Assembly (NCBI GenBank): GCA_014529385.2
Contig: CM043958.1
Span: 150,790,793 to 150,854,792, forward strand
Direction: 5' to 3'
DNA from: Adiantum capillus-veneris
Lineage: Eukaryota > Streptophyta > Polypodiopsida > Polypodiales > Pteridaceae
DNA length: 64,000 nt
Position 1 is the first letter of the stretch. Every line of letters begins with the position of its first letter. Positions 10,208 through 22,318 of the stretch are shown here, in pieces. The translations under genes and the position numbers were made by a program. Below the pieces are notes generated by a model. The model was given only the letters and a program-made list of their open reading frames with translations, ran no database searches and was not told the DNA's origin.

Positions 10208-11470
10208 ATGGAAGGACGCGAGATAGAGTTCTTTATCCTTCAATAGCCGGTGGCAGAGTTGCAAAAAGCTCTCTCCCATCCAGAAGTCCCGAAGATTCTC
10301 CATACCCTCGAGAAAAGGAAGGAGAAAGTGCCGATGGGATCGGGGGAAATTCGGCAGAACCCAAAGACGCAAGAACCAAAGAAAGATCCTTTAATTGGAA
10401 CCTACGGCATGCACGAGAGGCAGAGGAAACCTCCAGAACATCATGTGTGGTTTAATCGAAAGGTTCAAGAGCAGGATCCTCCTGATTCTCCTCAATTTTC
10501 TTTTATGAAGGATCTGGATGACATAGTCGCTCCAGAAGACATGTTTCTTGACGATCCGTCGCAGCAGGAAGTGCATTCAAGGGAAAGGACTCCTGTCCAC
10601 AAGGAATCTAAGCATAGAAAGGAGGAGCATCATAAGAGGAAGCACCACAAGCAGAAAACATTCAAGTCAGGTGACAAAGATGTAAAATTCGACACCTACA
10701 ATGGACGGCGTGATAATGACAAGGCTTTGGCTTTCATCCGCCAATTTCAAGTTGCATTTGCAGAAGGGAACTTTTAAGAAAGATCTAAGCTTTGCCATGT
10801 CAGTATGTACCTGAAAGGCACCGCCAGTAGTTGGTGGTTAACCCTGATCCTAGAAAAATGCAAACCCCAAGATTGGATTGCTTTCACGAAGGAGTTCTAT
10901 GCACAGTTCCTTCCTCTGGACTATGAGGAAGAGGTAAAGAAAGAATGGGATCGACTCTCACAGTCAGAGAACGAAACTTTGCCACGCTATGTGGATAGGT
11001 TTTGGGACGTTCTCTTGAAAGGCACTCCATTCAAGAAGAATGAAGATTCGGAGAGAATGCGCAAGTTTGAAGCAAGATTGCATGAAGCCTTGCAAAAGTC
11101 TATGAAGCTTTACCCTCGAGGTAACTTGCAGATACCTATGGAATCAGCTCGCATAGGTGATGGAATACATGACAAGGGTACTCCCAGGAAGATAGAACAA
11201 AGCACCTATCATGCCAAGCAGAAAGCTCTCCATGAACAATCTACCTCTACTTCTTCTTCTCAAAAGAAGAAAAGAACTGCCTTCGATGCGGAAGCAAAGC
11301 CAAATCAGCCCAAGAAAGGGAAATATCTCTCTCCTGCTGAATTGAGAACCTACATTAGCGAAGGAAGATGCTTCAAGTGTGAACAACTTGGACATATGAA
11401 GGGTGATCGCCCTACCAAAACCCCGCAACCACCTTCCTCCAATGCAGTCCGAGATGTACAAGGGAATACA
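10208..11470 (+). pseudogene. gag polyprotein
   Basis: ATG at 10208 (MEGREIEFFILQ) is followed by an in-frame TAG at about 10244. A second in-frame stop (TAA, 10775-10777) splits an otherwise single frame. Visible blocks are a charged N-terminal region, a His/Lys-rich stretch (HRKEEHHKRKHHKQK), the capsid core (VKFDTYNGRRDNDKALAFIR, then GTASSWWLTLI) and the nucleocapsid knuckle. The knuckle reads CFKCEQLGHMKGDR, so the fourth ligand Cys is replaced by Arg. The close relative at 40.6 kb shares the capsid blocks. Confidence 0.8.
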
Positions 11471-12463
11471 ACCAAGATGGAAAAGAAAGAGCTCTTCTCA
11501 AAGCATGGGGTAGCATCAACAACCAACGGGCTCTCATTTTGTTTGATCTTGGCAGTACAGACAATTTTATCTCTACAAAGCTAGCGGATGACCTGAATTT
11601 ACAGCCCAACCGTTTTGGAGTTTCTATTCAAGCACAATCTGCTTTCAAAGGCCAGAACTCAAGTTCTACTCCAATCGTAGGGAAGCTGAATTTGAAGGTC
11701 GACAGCTACAAAGATCAAGAGTCTTTCTTACTAGCTTCACTTGAAGGGTGTGATGTCATCTTGGGAATGCCTTGGCACTACAATATGCATCCCATTCCTG
11801 ACTATGTTCAAAAAACTTTATCCTTTGATCATAAAGGAAAGCAATATATCGTACTTGTAGATGCAGGCGATTGGCATATTCCCATCTTCAATCACATTGC
11901 AATCACGAAAGTAATGAAAAAGTGTGTTTCAACGTACTAATTTTTTGCAAGAGAGAGATGTTTCTGCTTCACAACTTTCTTCCTCTTTAGAGCAAAAAAG
12001 ATTTAAGTTATTAGAAAGTTTTAAAGATTGTTTTGCAGACGAACTTCCAAATGAACTCCCACCTTCTCGACCTGAGGATCATACAATTGATTTGATCCCA
12101 AGAAGTTCTCCTCCAAATCAGCCCCCTTATCGAGTTAGTCTAATGTAGCAAGAGGAAATCCTCAAGCAGGTCAACGAACTTTTGGAGAAGGGCTTAATAA
12201 GGCCTAGTACTTCTCCATATTGTTCACCTGTTTTGCTAGTACGAAAAAAGGATGGCACATTCCGCATGTGTATAGAGTAAAGATCTTTAAACAAGATCAC
12301 AATCAAGAATCGATTCCCAATCCCTCGGATTGATGACATTCTTGATAAGTTACAAGGAGCAAGTGTCGTTAGTCGTGTAGACTTGAAGAGCGGGTATCAT
12401 CAAATCCACATAGCTCCTCAGGATGTGCAGAAGACGTCATTTAGAACAACCTTCGGGTTGTGT

Positions 12464-12678
12464 GAAAAGCAAATGAGATGGGCCAACTTTCTTTTATTGT
12501 TCAATTTTCAAATTTTACATACTTCTGGAACAAAGAATGCGGTTGCAGATGCTCTCTCCGGTCGTCCAAAGATCAATGCAATGACAACTATCTATCATGA
12601 GGAACTAGAATCTCTTAGTGAGATGTATCCTCAAGATACAGACTTCGCTACAATTTGGGCAAATCTTCAAGCTGGTCT
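12464..12678 (+). repeat. 215-bp copy of the RNase H/connection segment inside RT
   Basis: Identical to 13400-13614 except for one visible base (CTTAGTG versus CTCAGTG). It replaces the nine or ten residues of RT between TTFGL and TNALATF. Short matches at the joins (GAA on the left, GGTCT on the right) point to template switching. Confidence 0.9.
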
Positions 12679-13399
12679 TACTAATGCACTAGCCACATTC
12701 AACATCATTCTTTCACTGATATAGAAGATATACAGGCGTTTTCTTTGATGACGTCTTAATCTTCTCAGAGACGGAAGAAGAACACTATAAGCATCTCGCA
12801 TTAGTGTTTGAAGAATTACGCAAACACAAATTATTGGTGAATGCTAAGAAGAGTGAGTTCTTTCTAAAAGAAATTCGCTATTTGGGCCATATAGTATCTC
12901 ACAACCAGGTGAGAATGGACCCTGATAAGTTTGTAGAATCGCCTACGTCAACTACAGTACATGACGTACGAAGTTTTCTCGGCCTCTGTTCCTATTATCG
13001 GCGTTTCATTCGAGCCTTTGCCGCCATAGCGGGTCCTCTCCATGATCTGACAAAGAAGCGGATTCCATTCCATTGGGGGCTTGAACAATAACAAGCTTTT
13101 GAAAAGCTTAAGTATCTACTTAGTCACGAACCTGTTCTCACCGTCCCTGACCTTCGCAAATGTACTGTGATGCATCTGGAGATTGTGTAGGAGCAGTTTT
13201 GAACCTAGAGGGTCACGCCATAGCCTACGAAAGTCGACGCCGTATAGATGCAGAATTGCATGCTTCCATATATGAGAAAGAGCTAATGGCAATAATTCAT
13301 GCTCTTTCCATTTGGAAGCATTATCTGTTAGGAGCTGATTTTATAATCAAGACAGATCATTAGAGTCTTTGCTACTTTCTCACACAAAGAAAGTTATCA

Positions 13400-13614
13400 G
13401 AAAAGCAAATGAGATGGGCCAACTTTCTTTTATTGTTCAATTTTCAAATTTTACATACTTCTGGAACAAAGAATGCGGTTGCAGATGCTCTCTCCGGTCG
13501 TCCAAAGATCAATGCAATGACAACTATCTATCATGAGGAACTAGAATCTCTCAGTGAGATGTATCCTCAAGATACAGACTTCGCTACAATTTGGGCAAAT
13601 CTTCAAGCTGGTCT
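13400..13614 (+). repeat. Source copy of the 215-bp RNase H/connection segment
   Basis: This copy sits at its expected place at the RNase H end (EKQMRWANFLLLFNF, NAVADALSGRPK), so it is the donor. Confidence 0.85.
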
Positions 13615-14986
13615 CAAGGCCAACTTATTCCATTAGGGATAATACGCTCTATCGTTAACAAGCAATATGCATAGCTCAGCCCTTATGACAAAAGGTGATG
13701 GATGAAGCACATAATTCTCTTTATGCCGGACATCGGAAAAATTGCTTCTACCACTAGTGCCCTCGAAAGATATTTCTTTTGGCCAACACTCCGTGCGGAC
13801 ATTTAAAAATATGTACGCGAGTGTTTAGTCTGCCAAAAAGTGAAATATGACAAACATAAAGTTTATGGCAAGCTTTAGCCACTTCTGTGTCTAACACGCC
13901 ATGGAAAAGTATTGCCATGGATTTTATTACGGATCTTCCTAGATCCAAGAATGGAAATGATGCAATCTGGACTATAGTAGACAGATTCAATAAGCGAGCA
14001 CATTTCCTTCAAGGTAAGAAGACGATCAAGGCTGATCACATGGCTCGAATATTTCTAGCCCATATTTTTAAACACCATGGATTGCCAAAGACTATTGTCA
14101 GTGATAGAGATCCTCGCATGACTAGTTTATTTTGGCAAGCATTGTTGGAGAACTTGGGAACCAAGCTTGATTTTTCATCAGCTTATCATCCTCGAACAGA
14201 TGGTCAAAGCGAAATCGCCAATGCCACTGTTTTAGACCTCCTCAAGTGCTATGTTTCGGAAAGACAATCCGAATGGGAACAGTACTTACCGTTAGTTGAG
14301 TTTGCGTATAATAATACCATACATTCCTCAACTGGTAAAGCTCCCTTTGACATTATTTATGGGAAGCAACTCTTACTTCCTATTATGGTCACCAAAGAAA
14401 ACATCTTTGTCGCAGATGAATTTGTGCGCAATATTGATACTGCCTATCAACAAGTAAAGCAAGCAATCCTTCGTACTCAAGAGCAACAGAAGAGAAAAGC
14501 AGACAAGCACAGAAGGAATCTCAATCTTGAAAAAGGACAATATGTCCTACTAAAGTTTGAGAAAGCTAGATTGAAAAAGCGGGTTGAAAAAGGAAAAGTT
14601 GTTAAACTTTCCTATAGATTTTACGGTCCTTTCAAGATTATAGATAAAGTCAATTAAGTGACTTTTAGATTGGATTTGCCTTCTCATTGGTGCATCCATA
14701 ATGCTTTTTATATCAGTTTTCTCCGACCATATGTTGGACCTCCTCCAGTGGCGCCAGTACAAGAAGATCCTCCAGAAGTCGAAGAGATTGAGGAAATCCT
14801 TCAACCTGAACAGATAATACATCACTCTCCCCGAGCCTACATCGAAAGTATTTAGTCAAGTTCAAGAATTACACCCCTTTAGATGCAAAGTGGATGACTG
14901 AGTTCGATCTCCAGGACTATCCAGACATCTTGCACAGTTATGTTGACGCTCTACAGTTGAGGTAAACTGTTTAGAACCAAGAGGGA

Positions 14987-16340
14987 TGTAACTATGTGAG
15001 ACTTTGTAAATAATTAATTTATTTACAAGGAAATAATTATCTAATTAGTTGTGTGCACATCAGAATTGATCTAGCAGTTCTGGGGTCTTAGGTGTGCCCA
15101 AATTTAGGCCAGAGCACCTCAGGGAGACCCTAGCAAAAAATACCCTGAAGCCCTAGTGATTGGGAAATCGGGTCTTCAATGAAGGAGTAAATAGTAAGCC
15201 TCAGATTTCAGGCTAAGAAATATATGCGCGTTAGTGCAAGCACAGGAATGAGATGGGGTCCTTAGAACAACACTAACCCTAAGGCCTGAATTATTTTTAC
15301 GGCCTTAGGATAAGTCAATTAAATTATTTTAAATGGTTTGTGTTGGACCAAATGGCCGGACAAGTGCGAACAGGTAATGCTAGAGCAGTGTCGGTACGGC
15401 ATTGTGCTGGGGAGCAGCTAACATTTCATTAGTAGCATATGTGTGTGTGCACTTGTGAGTTAATTTGCACATTTCATTAATAGCCTAGCGACTTTTAAAT
15501 GTGAAAGTTGAATGGTTTTAAAATTATTAAGTAAGTGTGCCACTTGGCACACTTACCAATGCAAAACTAGCTCTCTCACTCTCACCCTCTCTCTCTTCGT
15601 AGCGGCCCCTCTTCCTGCTGGCTTGATAAGAGCACCCCCTCCCCCATTTCTCAGTGCTGGTAGTGCTCCTATCTCCCCTATTGTAAGTATGCTCTACGCA
15701 TTGGAGCCCTCCATGGAAGCTTGAGAGCAACCCCTTGCGACATATGTGGTGGCCTCGTGCTCGCATTGTCTAGAACAAGGGTTCTCATAGCCATAGCCAG
15801 CTTTTGGTGAAGTTTCATTGCGAGAAGTTGCAGTAGGTACTCTCTTCGTAGAGTGTGGTGGCTATAAATTCTCTGTTTTCAGCTCTGAATCATCTCTCTA
15901 AGAGTGAATTTCAGCAAAATACACAGAGAATCTAGTTCTTCTCTACCTACACTACGTGTACACAAAGTTTGGTGCGATTTCATCGCAAAAAAGGTCTCTA
16001 TTTCGGCATTGGAAGGTGCTCAGGTAACATTTTCAGGTTATGTGCAGAAAATTACAGCAAGCATGTGTGCATGCATTTTGCGTGTTTCTCCCTTGTTTTT
16101 ATTGCAGGAATGATTATACATAAAGGGACACAGTTATCGGAAGGTAGACACAGTCAGAAGTAGAAAAGAAAGAATAGAGGACGGGCTATTGCCCCGTTGC
16201 TGTGCTTGTAAAGATTCTCCCTTAGTAATAAAGATAATCTCTTTATGGGGGGGATCAACCCATCTTCTGGTCTCTCTCTAATTCTCTTGAGTATTTGAAA
16301 TACAATTAAAAGTGAGTTTAAGCTTCCGTATTTTTGTGAG
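14987..16340 (+). repeat. 3' LTR with preceding polypurine tract
   Basis: The polypurine tract ACCAAGAGGGA (14976-14986) is followed by the LTR start TGTAACTATG. The end is near TTTTTGTGAG at 16340, a decayed CA terminus. It contains AATAAA near 16227 and a weakened version of the hairpin found in the 5' LTR. Confidence 0.8.
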
Positions 16341-16956
16341 AGCATGACAATAATGATGCGACTATCTAGGTTTGGAACCGAACCATCACCGTGATGCAGA
16401 AGGGTAAGCCAGTCGTCCTCAGAGTTTGGTTGTCCGAACAAAACCTTGAATGAACTATCTAGTTGTTTTTATAGTTAGATACTTTTGAACTTTGTTTGAG
16501 AAAGTATTGTTTGAAACTTCGTTTGAAATGGATGGTATCTGTTTTAAAGTTGTATCGGTGCCAATTTGAATTTTCTGACTGGTTTTAATATTGGTTTCAA
16601 TGATTGGTGATTTTTACTCTCGACTGGAGTAGTGAGAAACAATGTTTGAGAATGCTTGTTATACCATGGCCCGGACCCTTGTGGTTATTTGTGGAGGGAG
16701 TATTGAATGATTGAAAGGTGTTGTTTTTACTAATGGTCCGTACGTGGATGGTTATTTGCGGGGGGAGTATTAAGAAGTTTGAGCAGTCCTTACTATCAAC
16801 ACCTCCAAAGGACGCAAGCTGCGGTTTGGGGGGCGTTTGGTTGTAAAAGGCCTGAGGATGTTAGTGGGGATGTCGTGGTATTTAGTCAATACTATGCATG
16901 AGGTAGCTGATGGTTATATTGTCTTGTGGGTGACTACCATGGGTCTATACCTTGTG
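16341..16956 (+). other. Retroelement 3' untranslated-type remnant
   Basis: No gene is seen. Phrases such as GTCTGTTTTAAAGTTGTATCGG and GATTGGTGATTTTTACTC align with 46.0-46.13 kb, in the region after pol of another element. At 16859-16957 it matches the end of the 476-bp unit of 49.1-50.0 kb. It is interrupted by the inverted LTR at 16957. Confidence 0.55.
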
Positions 16957-17624
16957 TCACAAGGCGGGCACCACGTGCCAATAGAAAAGAACAGACTGAA
17001 CAGACTTTTAGCACTTCAATAACAACTGAACTGAAAAAGAGAGATGACACGTGACATGGAGTGGCGGAATTCCACCCCAAGAGTATTGGCCCCAAACCTT
17101 GGCGCCCCTTTCCGTATTTCTTTATATTGCATCATCAAAGTACAAGCTGGTACTCCAGACTCTGCACATTCTCCAGGAAGCATGCCAGAGAATGAGCCCT
17201 AGCCTCATATTTAAAGACCCTTGGCCTAAAAAGCAGTTACAGTAAAAAGCTTTTAAAACTCAAAAGCTTTTGGTCCAAAAGCAAAGCCAAATAGCTGCCA
17301 GTGCAAATCACGGAAATGCGTACAGCTTGCCACGTCATCATGCCATCGCAATTTTTGGAAATCTGCCACGTTGCAGTTTTAGGGTTAGGGTTTTCAGAAT
17401 TAGGGTGCAGGTTTTAGGGTTAGGGTTTTCAAAATTAGGGTTCAGCAGCTAGGGTTTTTGTAATTAGGGTTTCAACAGTTAGGAATTAGGGTTTTTGGTA
17501 GAAATTAGGGTTAGGGTTTTCTGCTCTCGGGCAACCACGTCATCAATTTATGACACTTCTTCTGTTACTTGTTCTTCTTAGGGTTAGGCCCCTCGGCCAC
17601 ATCTGTAAATTGGCTCCATTCTTT
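16957..17624 (-). repeat. Inverted LTR with telo-box-rich U3
   Basis: Starts TGTCACAAGGCGGGCACCACG, the reverse complement of the LTR end at 6.97 kb, and runs through U5, R and U3 on the minus strand. The part at about 17375-17520 has many TTAGGG/TTTTAGGG repeats, i.e. AAACCCTAA motifs on the LTR sense strand. The distal part (17570-17620) has CCCCTCGGCCAC, the inverse of the GGCCGAGGGG motif. No internal region follows, so this is a solo or truncated LTR. Confidence 0.65.
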
Positions 17625-18036
17625 AGGCAAGAGAGCTTTCTCTTTTTTTTTTTAGCTTTGCTTTATTCACTCAAGAGAGAGCTTGTGAGAGCCAGAGAGC
17701 TTTTGCTTTATTTTTTGGCAAGGCTTTTGATTGTGAAGCTTTTGGGCTCTGCTTTTAGCATCCCTTGTAAATTCATAAAATAGTGGTTTGGGCTCTCACT
17801 TCTCAGAGCATCTGGATGCAGAGTCTGAGAGTGAGTCCCGACCACTCGCTCGTACTTTGAGTTGCAAATTAATACAAAAAGAAATATCGAAAGGGGCGCC
17901 AGTCTTTGGGGCCAATATCCCTAGGCATGGAACTCCGCCAGGCCAATGTCGAATCAATTGTGAACTCTGAACTGTTTTGAAGCGTATTCTTGTGGTGTCG
18001 CGGTAGAATCTCGATTTGGAGTGTCCAAGTCTGTCA
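17625..18036 (+). repeat. 5' LTR, truncated
   Basis: Matches 23160-23592 of the 3' LTR (for example GGGCTCTCACTTCTCAGAGC) and ends GTCCAAGTCTGTCA. The upstream ~245 bp of the LTR is missing, replaced by the inverted LTR on its left. Confidence 0.8.
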
Positions 18037-18039
18037 TAG

Positions 18040-18051
18040 TGGTATCAGAGC
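18040..18051 (+). other. Primer-binding site, initiator tRNA-Met type
   Basis: TGGTATCAGAGC, three bases after the LTR end. Confidence 0.9.
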
Positions 18052-18101
18052 ACCACCGATTTCTCTTGTACGGGAAATCCGATCTTTTTTACGTGACACT
18101 T

Positions 18102-19618
18102 ATGGCTTCAGACAGAGATCAGTCGACTTCCTCTGCATCCGGAGATGCGGGAAGAGATCACAACGAAGATTCATGCGAGGAGTACAGCCCGCCTTGGCCT
18201 ACTAAGACGGAGCTCGAAGAGATGGAGCGTTGACGATTGATCTGCGATGCAACAAAGATGATGTGAAATTTTGTGAAGGACCCGAAATTTGCAAAATTTA
18301 TGAGCCAGACCTCCTTTGATAAGGTGCATTCACAAGGGTGGCAGACCATAGGACCACCCCTCAAACTGGTACTGAAGAAACCTCCTACTCCAAGGTTGTA
18401 TACAGAGCAAGAAGTGGTTGATGCACGAATTGCTCAGCTTTTTGACTCGCAGAATAAAGTAGAAAAGCACGACAAAAAGCAGAAGAAAGGAACTGACTTC
18501 CTGGGTTATTTGGGTCGTCAGTCTACATTTGCGTCGGCAACAAAACAGAAGAAGCGAGTACCATTTGAAGGAGTACCCAGTTCTTCTTCTTCTTCTTCTG
18601 ACAGTTCTTCTAGCTCCTCTGACTCGAGTGAAGAAGACAAAAAAAGTAAAAAGCGAAGCAAAAAGCAAAGCTTCGGAAACGGCAAGAGAAGGCAAAGAAG
18701 CCTAAATCTCGCCCAATGATTGACAGTTCTACAGAGGACTCGTCTCTAGATAGTTCGGACTCTGACGACAGCAGCTTCTACGCAAAGAAGAATTTTGATA
18801 AAGCCAACCAGTATGACTTTCTGGAAGATAAAAGCAAGAAAGTCCGAGAGTTCAAAGAAGGTGGACAGTCAATTAAATTTGACACGTTTTCTGGTTATAG
18901 AGATGCCTCGAAGGCTTTGTCTTTTGTATTCCAGTTTGACATAACTTTCTCAGGAGGGCGTTACTCAAAGCACTCCAATATTCGGAGAGCTGTCTCTTAC
19001 TCTAAGGGAAATGCTCAAACTTGGTGGTCCACGCTTCTATTAAACAAGACAGCGCCAATTAAATGGCTGAAATTTAAAAGGCTTTTTATTTCTTCTTGGC
19101 TGACTCGAGAGTACGAACGCGACGTACGAACTGCTTGGAACCATCTTCGGATGACCAAGAAGGATACAATGGACACTTATTGCGAGAGATTCTGGAGCTC
19201 TTTTCTACCCGCCTCTTCATTTAAGAATATCTCGTTTAAAGAACAGATTGAGCGTTTTACCTTGGGTCTTCCTACAGAGATCCGAGATCACTGCTTTGAA
19301 CAAAAGTCAGCTTCCATTCATGAGCTGATGAGTCATGCGAAACGGGGTTTTGCCATTTACTCAGGCTGTTTGACCTACCCCACCGATGAAATCATGACGC
19401 AAAGGACCGAACAGACTTCGAAAAATGAAAGTAGAAAGAGGAAGAGAAACCCGGAAAAGAAAGAAAAGGATGCACGACCCAAACTCACTCCTCAAGAGAG
19501 AGCTCTTTACATCAAGGAGGGGAAGTGCTTTGGATGCGGAGAAACTGGGCACATCTCCGCAAAGTGCCCTAAGAAGGCACTTGAAAGAATAGAACGACAA
19601 GGACAAAGAAAGGCTTGA
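18102..19618 (+). pseudogene. gag polyprotein, serine/acidic-rich type with CCHC knuckle
   Basis: ATG at 18102 (MASDRDQSTSSASGDAGRD) opens a frame with TGA stops at 18231-18233 and near 18264, then a frameshift near 18700. The rest (18716-19618) is 300 open codons. Visible are a Ser-rich acidic segment (about 18570-18650), the capsid core (IKFDTFSGYRDASKALSF, QTWWSTLLLNK, IERFTLGLPTEIRDHC), a basic region, and an intact nucleocapsid knuckle CFGCGETGHISAKC. This is the best-preserved gag in the window. Confidence 0.85.
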
Positions 19619-19639
19619 GAGTTCGAGAGCAGCTGAGGA

Positions 19640-22318
19640 ACGTGGACGAAAAGGCAAGATGAAAACAGGACTAGTTCCAGATTGCGTGGGTACCGATCCC
19701 AACACTTTGGACGAGAGTACAGATCTTTGCCGAGCTTGGGGCAAAGTGAAAGACCAAGAAGCCCTATCTTCTCTGATGGAGGAGCCAAGGACAATGTCAT
19801 ATCACGGGAATTGGCGGCGCGGCTCGAGATCACTCCCGATCGGATGGGACCACTTGCGGATGCAGTTGTAGCGGCACCTGGCAGGGACGTAGCCATTACA
19901 CGTGTCATTGGCAAACTTCGGTTGCATTGTCAGAGGTATTTGGGGCATGAGGACTTATATATAATGCCTTTGGAAGGTTGTGATGTCCTCTTGGGAATTC
20001 CCTAGTACCACAAGAACAACGTTGTGGTCGACTATTGGGTGAGGAAAGCGACATTGACCACAGAGAAGGACAGAACCATTGTGCTGGATAGTAAACTTAA
20101 GGGCGAGTCTGTCCCTATTGTATCTGCTTCGGCCATTTCAAAATTAATGAAATCCAGTCTGTTTGTTTAGTCGATCTTTATGAAAGAGGTGAGTGATGAG
20201 GATAGGACAAATATGTCTGAACTTGATAAAGAACGCCAAGATTTTCTCCACTCTCATGCCGATTGCTTCTCAGAGGGCCTGCCAGGCAAGTTATCACCCG
20301 CTTGTCTTGAAGATCATACCATTGATCTAATACTTGGTAGCACACCCCCGAACCGGCCACCTTACTGTGTGAGCCGAGCCCAAAACGAAGAGATTATGAA
20401 CCAAGTGAAAGCTCTCATGGAAAAGGGTCTTGTCCAGCCTAGTACTTCACCGTATTGCTGTCTAGTGTTGTTGGTTTTGAAGAAAGACGGATCTTGGAGA
20501 ATATGCATCGATTATAGAGCTCTCAACAAAATCATTATCAAGAACAGATTTTCGATTCTAGGATCGATGATATACTCGATAGATTACAGGGATTCTCTCG
20601 TTTCGACAGGATCGATTTGAAAAGCGGATATCATCAGATCCGAATCACGCCGGGAGATGTCTACAAGATAGGCTTTCGGACGACTTTTGGGTTATTTGAG
20701 TTTTTGGTGATGCCTTTTGGCCTAACCAATACTCTTGCGACATTTAATCGGATGATGGACAGGATTTTTCGAGAGTACAGACTAGTTGTTGGCACTTTCT
20801 TTGACGACATGATTGTTTTCTCCGAGGATAAGGCAGAGCATAGAGAACATCTGCTTCAGGTCTTTCAGGCATTACGAGATCACAAGTTGGTGATTAATGC
20901 GAAGAAAATTGAATTTTTCCTACCAAAGATACACTTTTTGGGACACATTGTCTCAGCAGCGGGAGAGCAGAGGCACCCGGCAAAGATAGAGACTATTTCT
21001 GATTGGCCCGATTTGAAGAATGTCCCATGAAGTTATAAGCTTCTTGGGATTGTGTTCGTACTACAAGCGGTCATTAGAAAGTTTGCAGAGGTTGCTTCCC
21101 CTTTGCATATCGTGACACAGAAAGGAGTCTCTTTCTCGTGGCGACTCACAGAAGTGACTGCCTTTCAGACATTGAAAGGGAAATTGACTATAGGACCAAT
21201 TTTCACTTTGCCGAACTTGCAGAAGTCATTTGAAGTATATTGTGATGCTTGTGGTCGTAGTTTGGGTGCGGTCTTAATGCAAGAAGGCCATGTCATTGCC
21301 TATAAGAGCCGATTGTTTTCAAGGCCGGATTTGACAACACAGATTTATGAGAAAGAGCTTTTGGCAGTTATCCATGCTCTTACTCAGTGGTGGCATTACC
21401 TACTCGGAGTAGATTTTACTGTCTTTACAGAGCATCAAAGTTTACACTACTTCTTATCACAGAAGCAACTATGGGAAAAGCAGATGCGGTGGGCGAACAT
21501 CTTGTCACAGTTTCACCTCTAGATTGTCCATGTGAAGGGATAGAAGAATTTGGTGGCAGATGCTTTGTCTTTAGATTTATTGAAGTCTTACATCTCGGAT
21601 CAGAAGACTCAATGGGAAAAGTATCTACCTTTGGTGGAATTTTCCTACAATAACACGATACACTCTTCGATGGGGAAGGCGCCATTTAAGATTATTGATG
21701 GTGCTGCGAAGGTTCCACCCTTTCTAAGCATGAAAGACAAGATTTTTGAAGCCGATGAGTACACGCGAGACTTGGACACGGCTTTTGCCAAGGTCCGCGA
21801 GGCTTTGCAAAAATCTTAGGAAAGACAGAAAAAGACAGCAGACCGCCATCGTCGCGATTTGAAATTGAAGGAGAATGATTGGGTGCTCTTACATTTTGGC
21901 AAGGCACGCCCGAGAAAGAAAAACGGAAAGGAGCGGTTTTCTTGAAAGTTTAGCATGAGATAGTGTGTGGACCTTTCCAGATTTTCTGAAAAGATAAATG
22001 ATGTCTCTTTTGGACTGAAGCTACCCGAAACTTGGAGGATTCACAATGCTTTTCATGTGAGTCTCTTGAAGCCTTTTTTCCTTTCTGCCCAAGGATGGGG
22101 AACCTGATGAGCAACCCGAAGTGGAAGAAAACGAGGAGATCCTTGTTCCAAAACAGATATTGGCACATAACGACAGAAAGACTAAGGGTAAAGTGAGAAG
22201 GCGGTTCTTGGTTAAATTCAAGAACTATCCTGCTTTGGATGCGAAGTGGATAGAGGAGGACCTAGCAGATACTCCTCAGATTGTGAAACTTTACCTTGAA
22301 GGTTTTGGTTTAGCATAG
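19640..22318 (+). pseudogene. pol with protease, RT, RNase H, integrase tail, chromodomain
   Basis: Protease shows DNVISRELAARLEI and CDVLLGIP, with the active-site region reading SDGGAKD instead of D-S/T-G. RT shows [20 protein letters not shown], a frameshift near 20570, then MKSGYHQIRITPGD, the catalytic FFDDMIVFS and LGHIVSAAG. RNase H shows YCDACGRSLGAVL and YEKELLAVIHAL. After NLVADALS (about 21570) the text jumps to LDLLKSYISDQKTQWEKYLP, i.e. past the integrase core. The end is a chromodomain (FLVKFKNYPALDAKWIEED) with stop TAG 22316-22318. Confidence 0.85.

Larger units (their letters stand above)
11500..14965 (+). pseudogene. pol: protease, RT, RNase H, integrase, chromodomain
   Basis: Protease (11539-11940) has LFDLGSTDNFIS and CDVILGMPWHY. 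RT starts near 12000 with [18 protein letters not shown] and [11 protein letters not shown], is interrupted by a duplicated block, and resumes with the catalytic FFDDVLIFS near 12740 and FLGLCSYYRRFI. RNase H (13160-13400) has YCDASGDCVGAVL and YEKELMAIIHAL. Integrase has CLVCQKVKYDKHK, AMDFITDLPRS, VSDRDPRM and DGQSEIAN, so all three catalytic acidic residues are present in an open stretch (13887-14657). A chromodomain follows and ends at TAA 14963-14965. Frame breaks lie near 11935, 12148, 12282, 12721, 13091, 13363 and 14656. Confidence 0.85.
8750..16340 (+). mobile_element. Near-complete Ty3/gypsy chromovirus (nested)
   Basis: In order: 5' LTR (first ~147 bp missing), PBS, gag, protease, RT, RNase H, integrase, chromodomain, PPT, 3' LTR. 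It interrupts the protease of the element starting at 6335. Several stops and frameshifts, plus LTR differences (about 140 bp absent from the 3' LTR, and tract length changes), indicate an old insertion. It contains a forward-duplicated block inside RT (12464-12678). Confidence 0.85.

Noticed and set aside
17375-17520. Interstitial telomere block
   Set aside because: The TTAGGG units are irregular, mixed with other sequence, and lie in the U3 of an inverted LTR. A telo-box cluster fits better than a telomere remnant.
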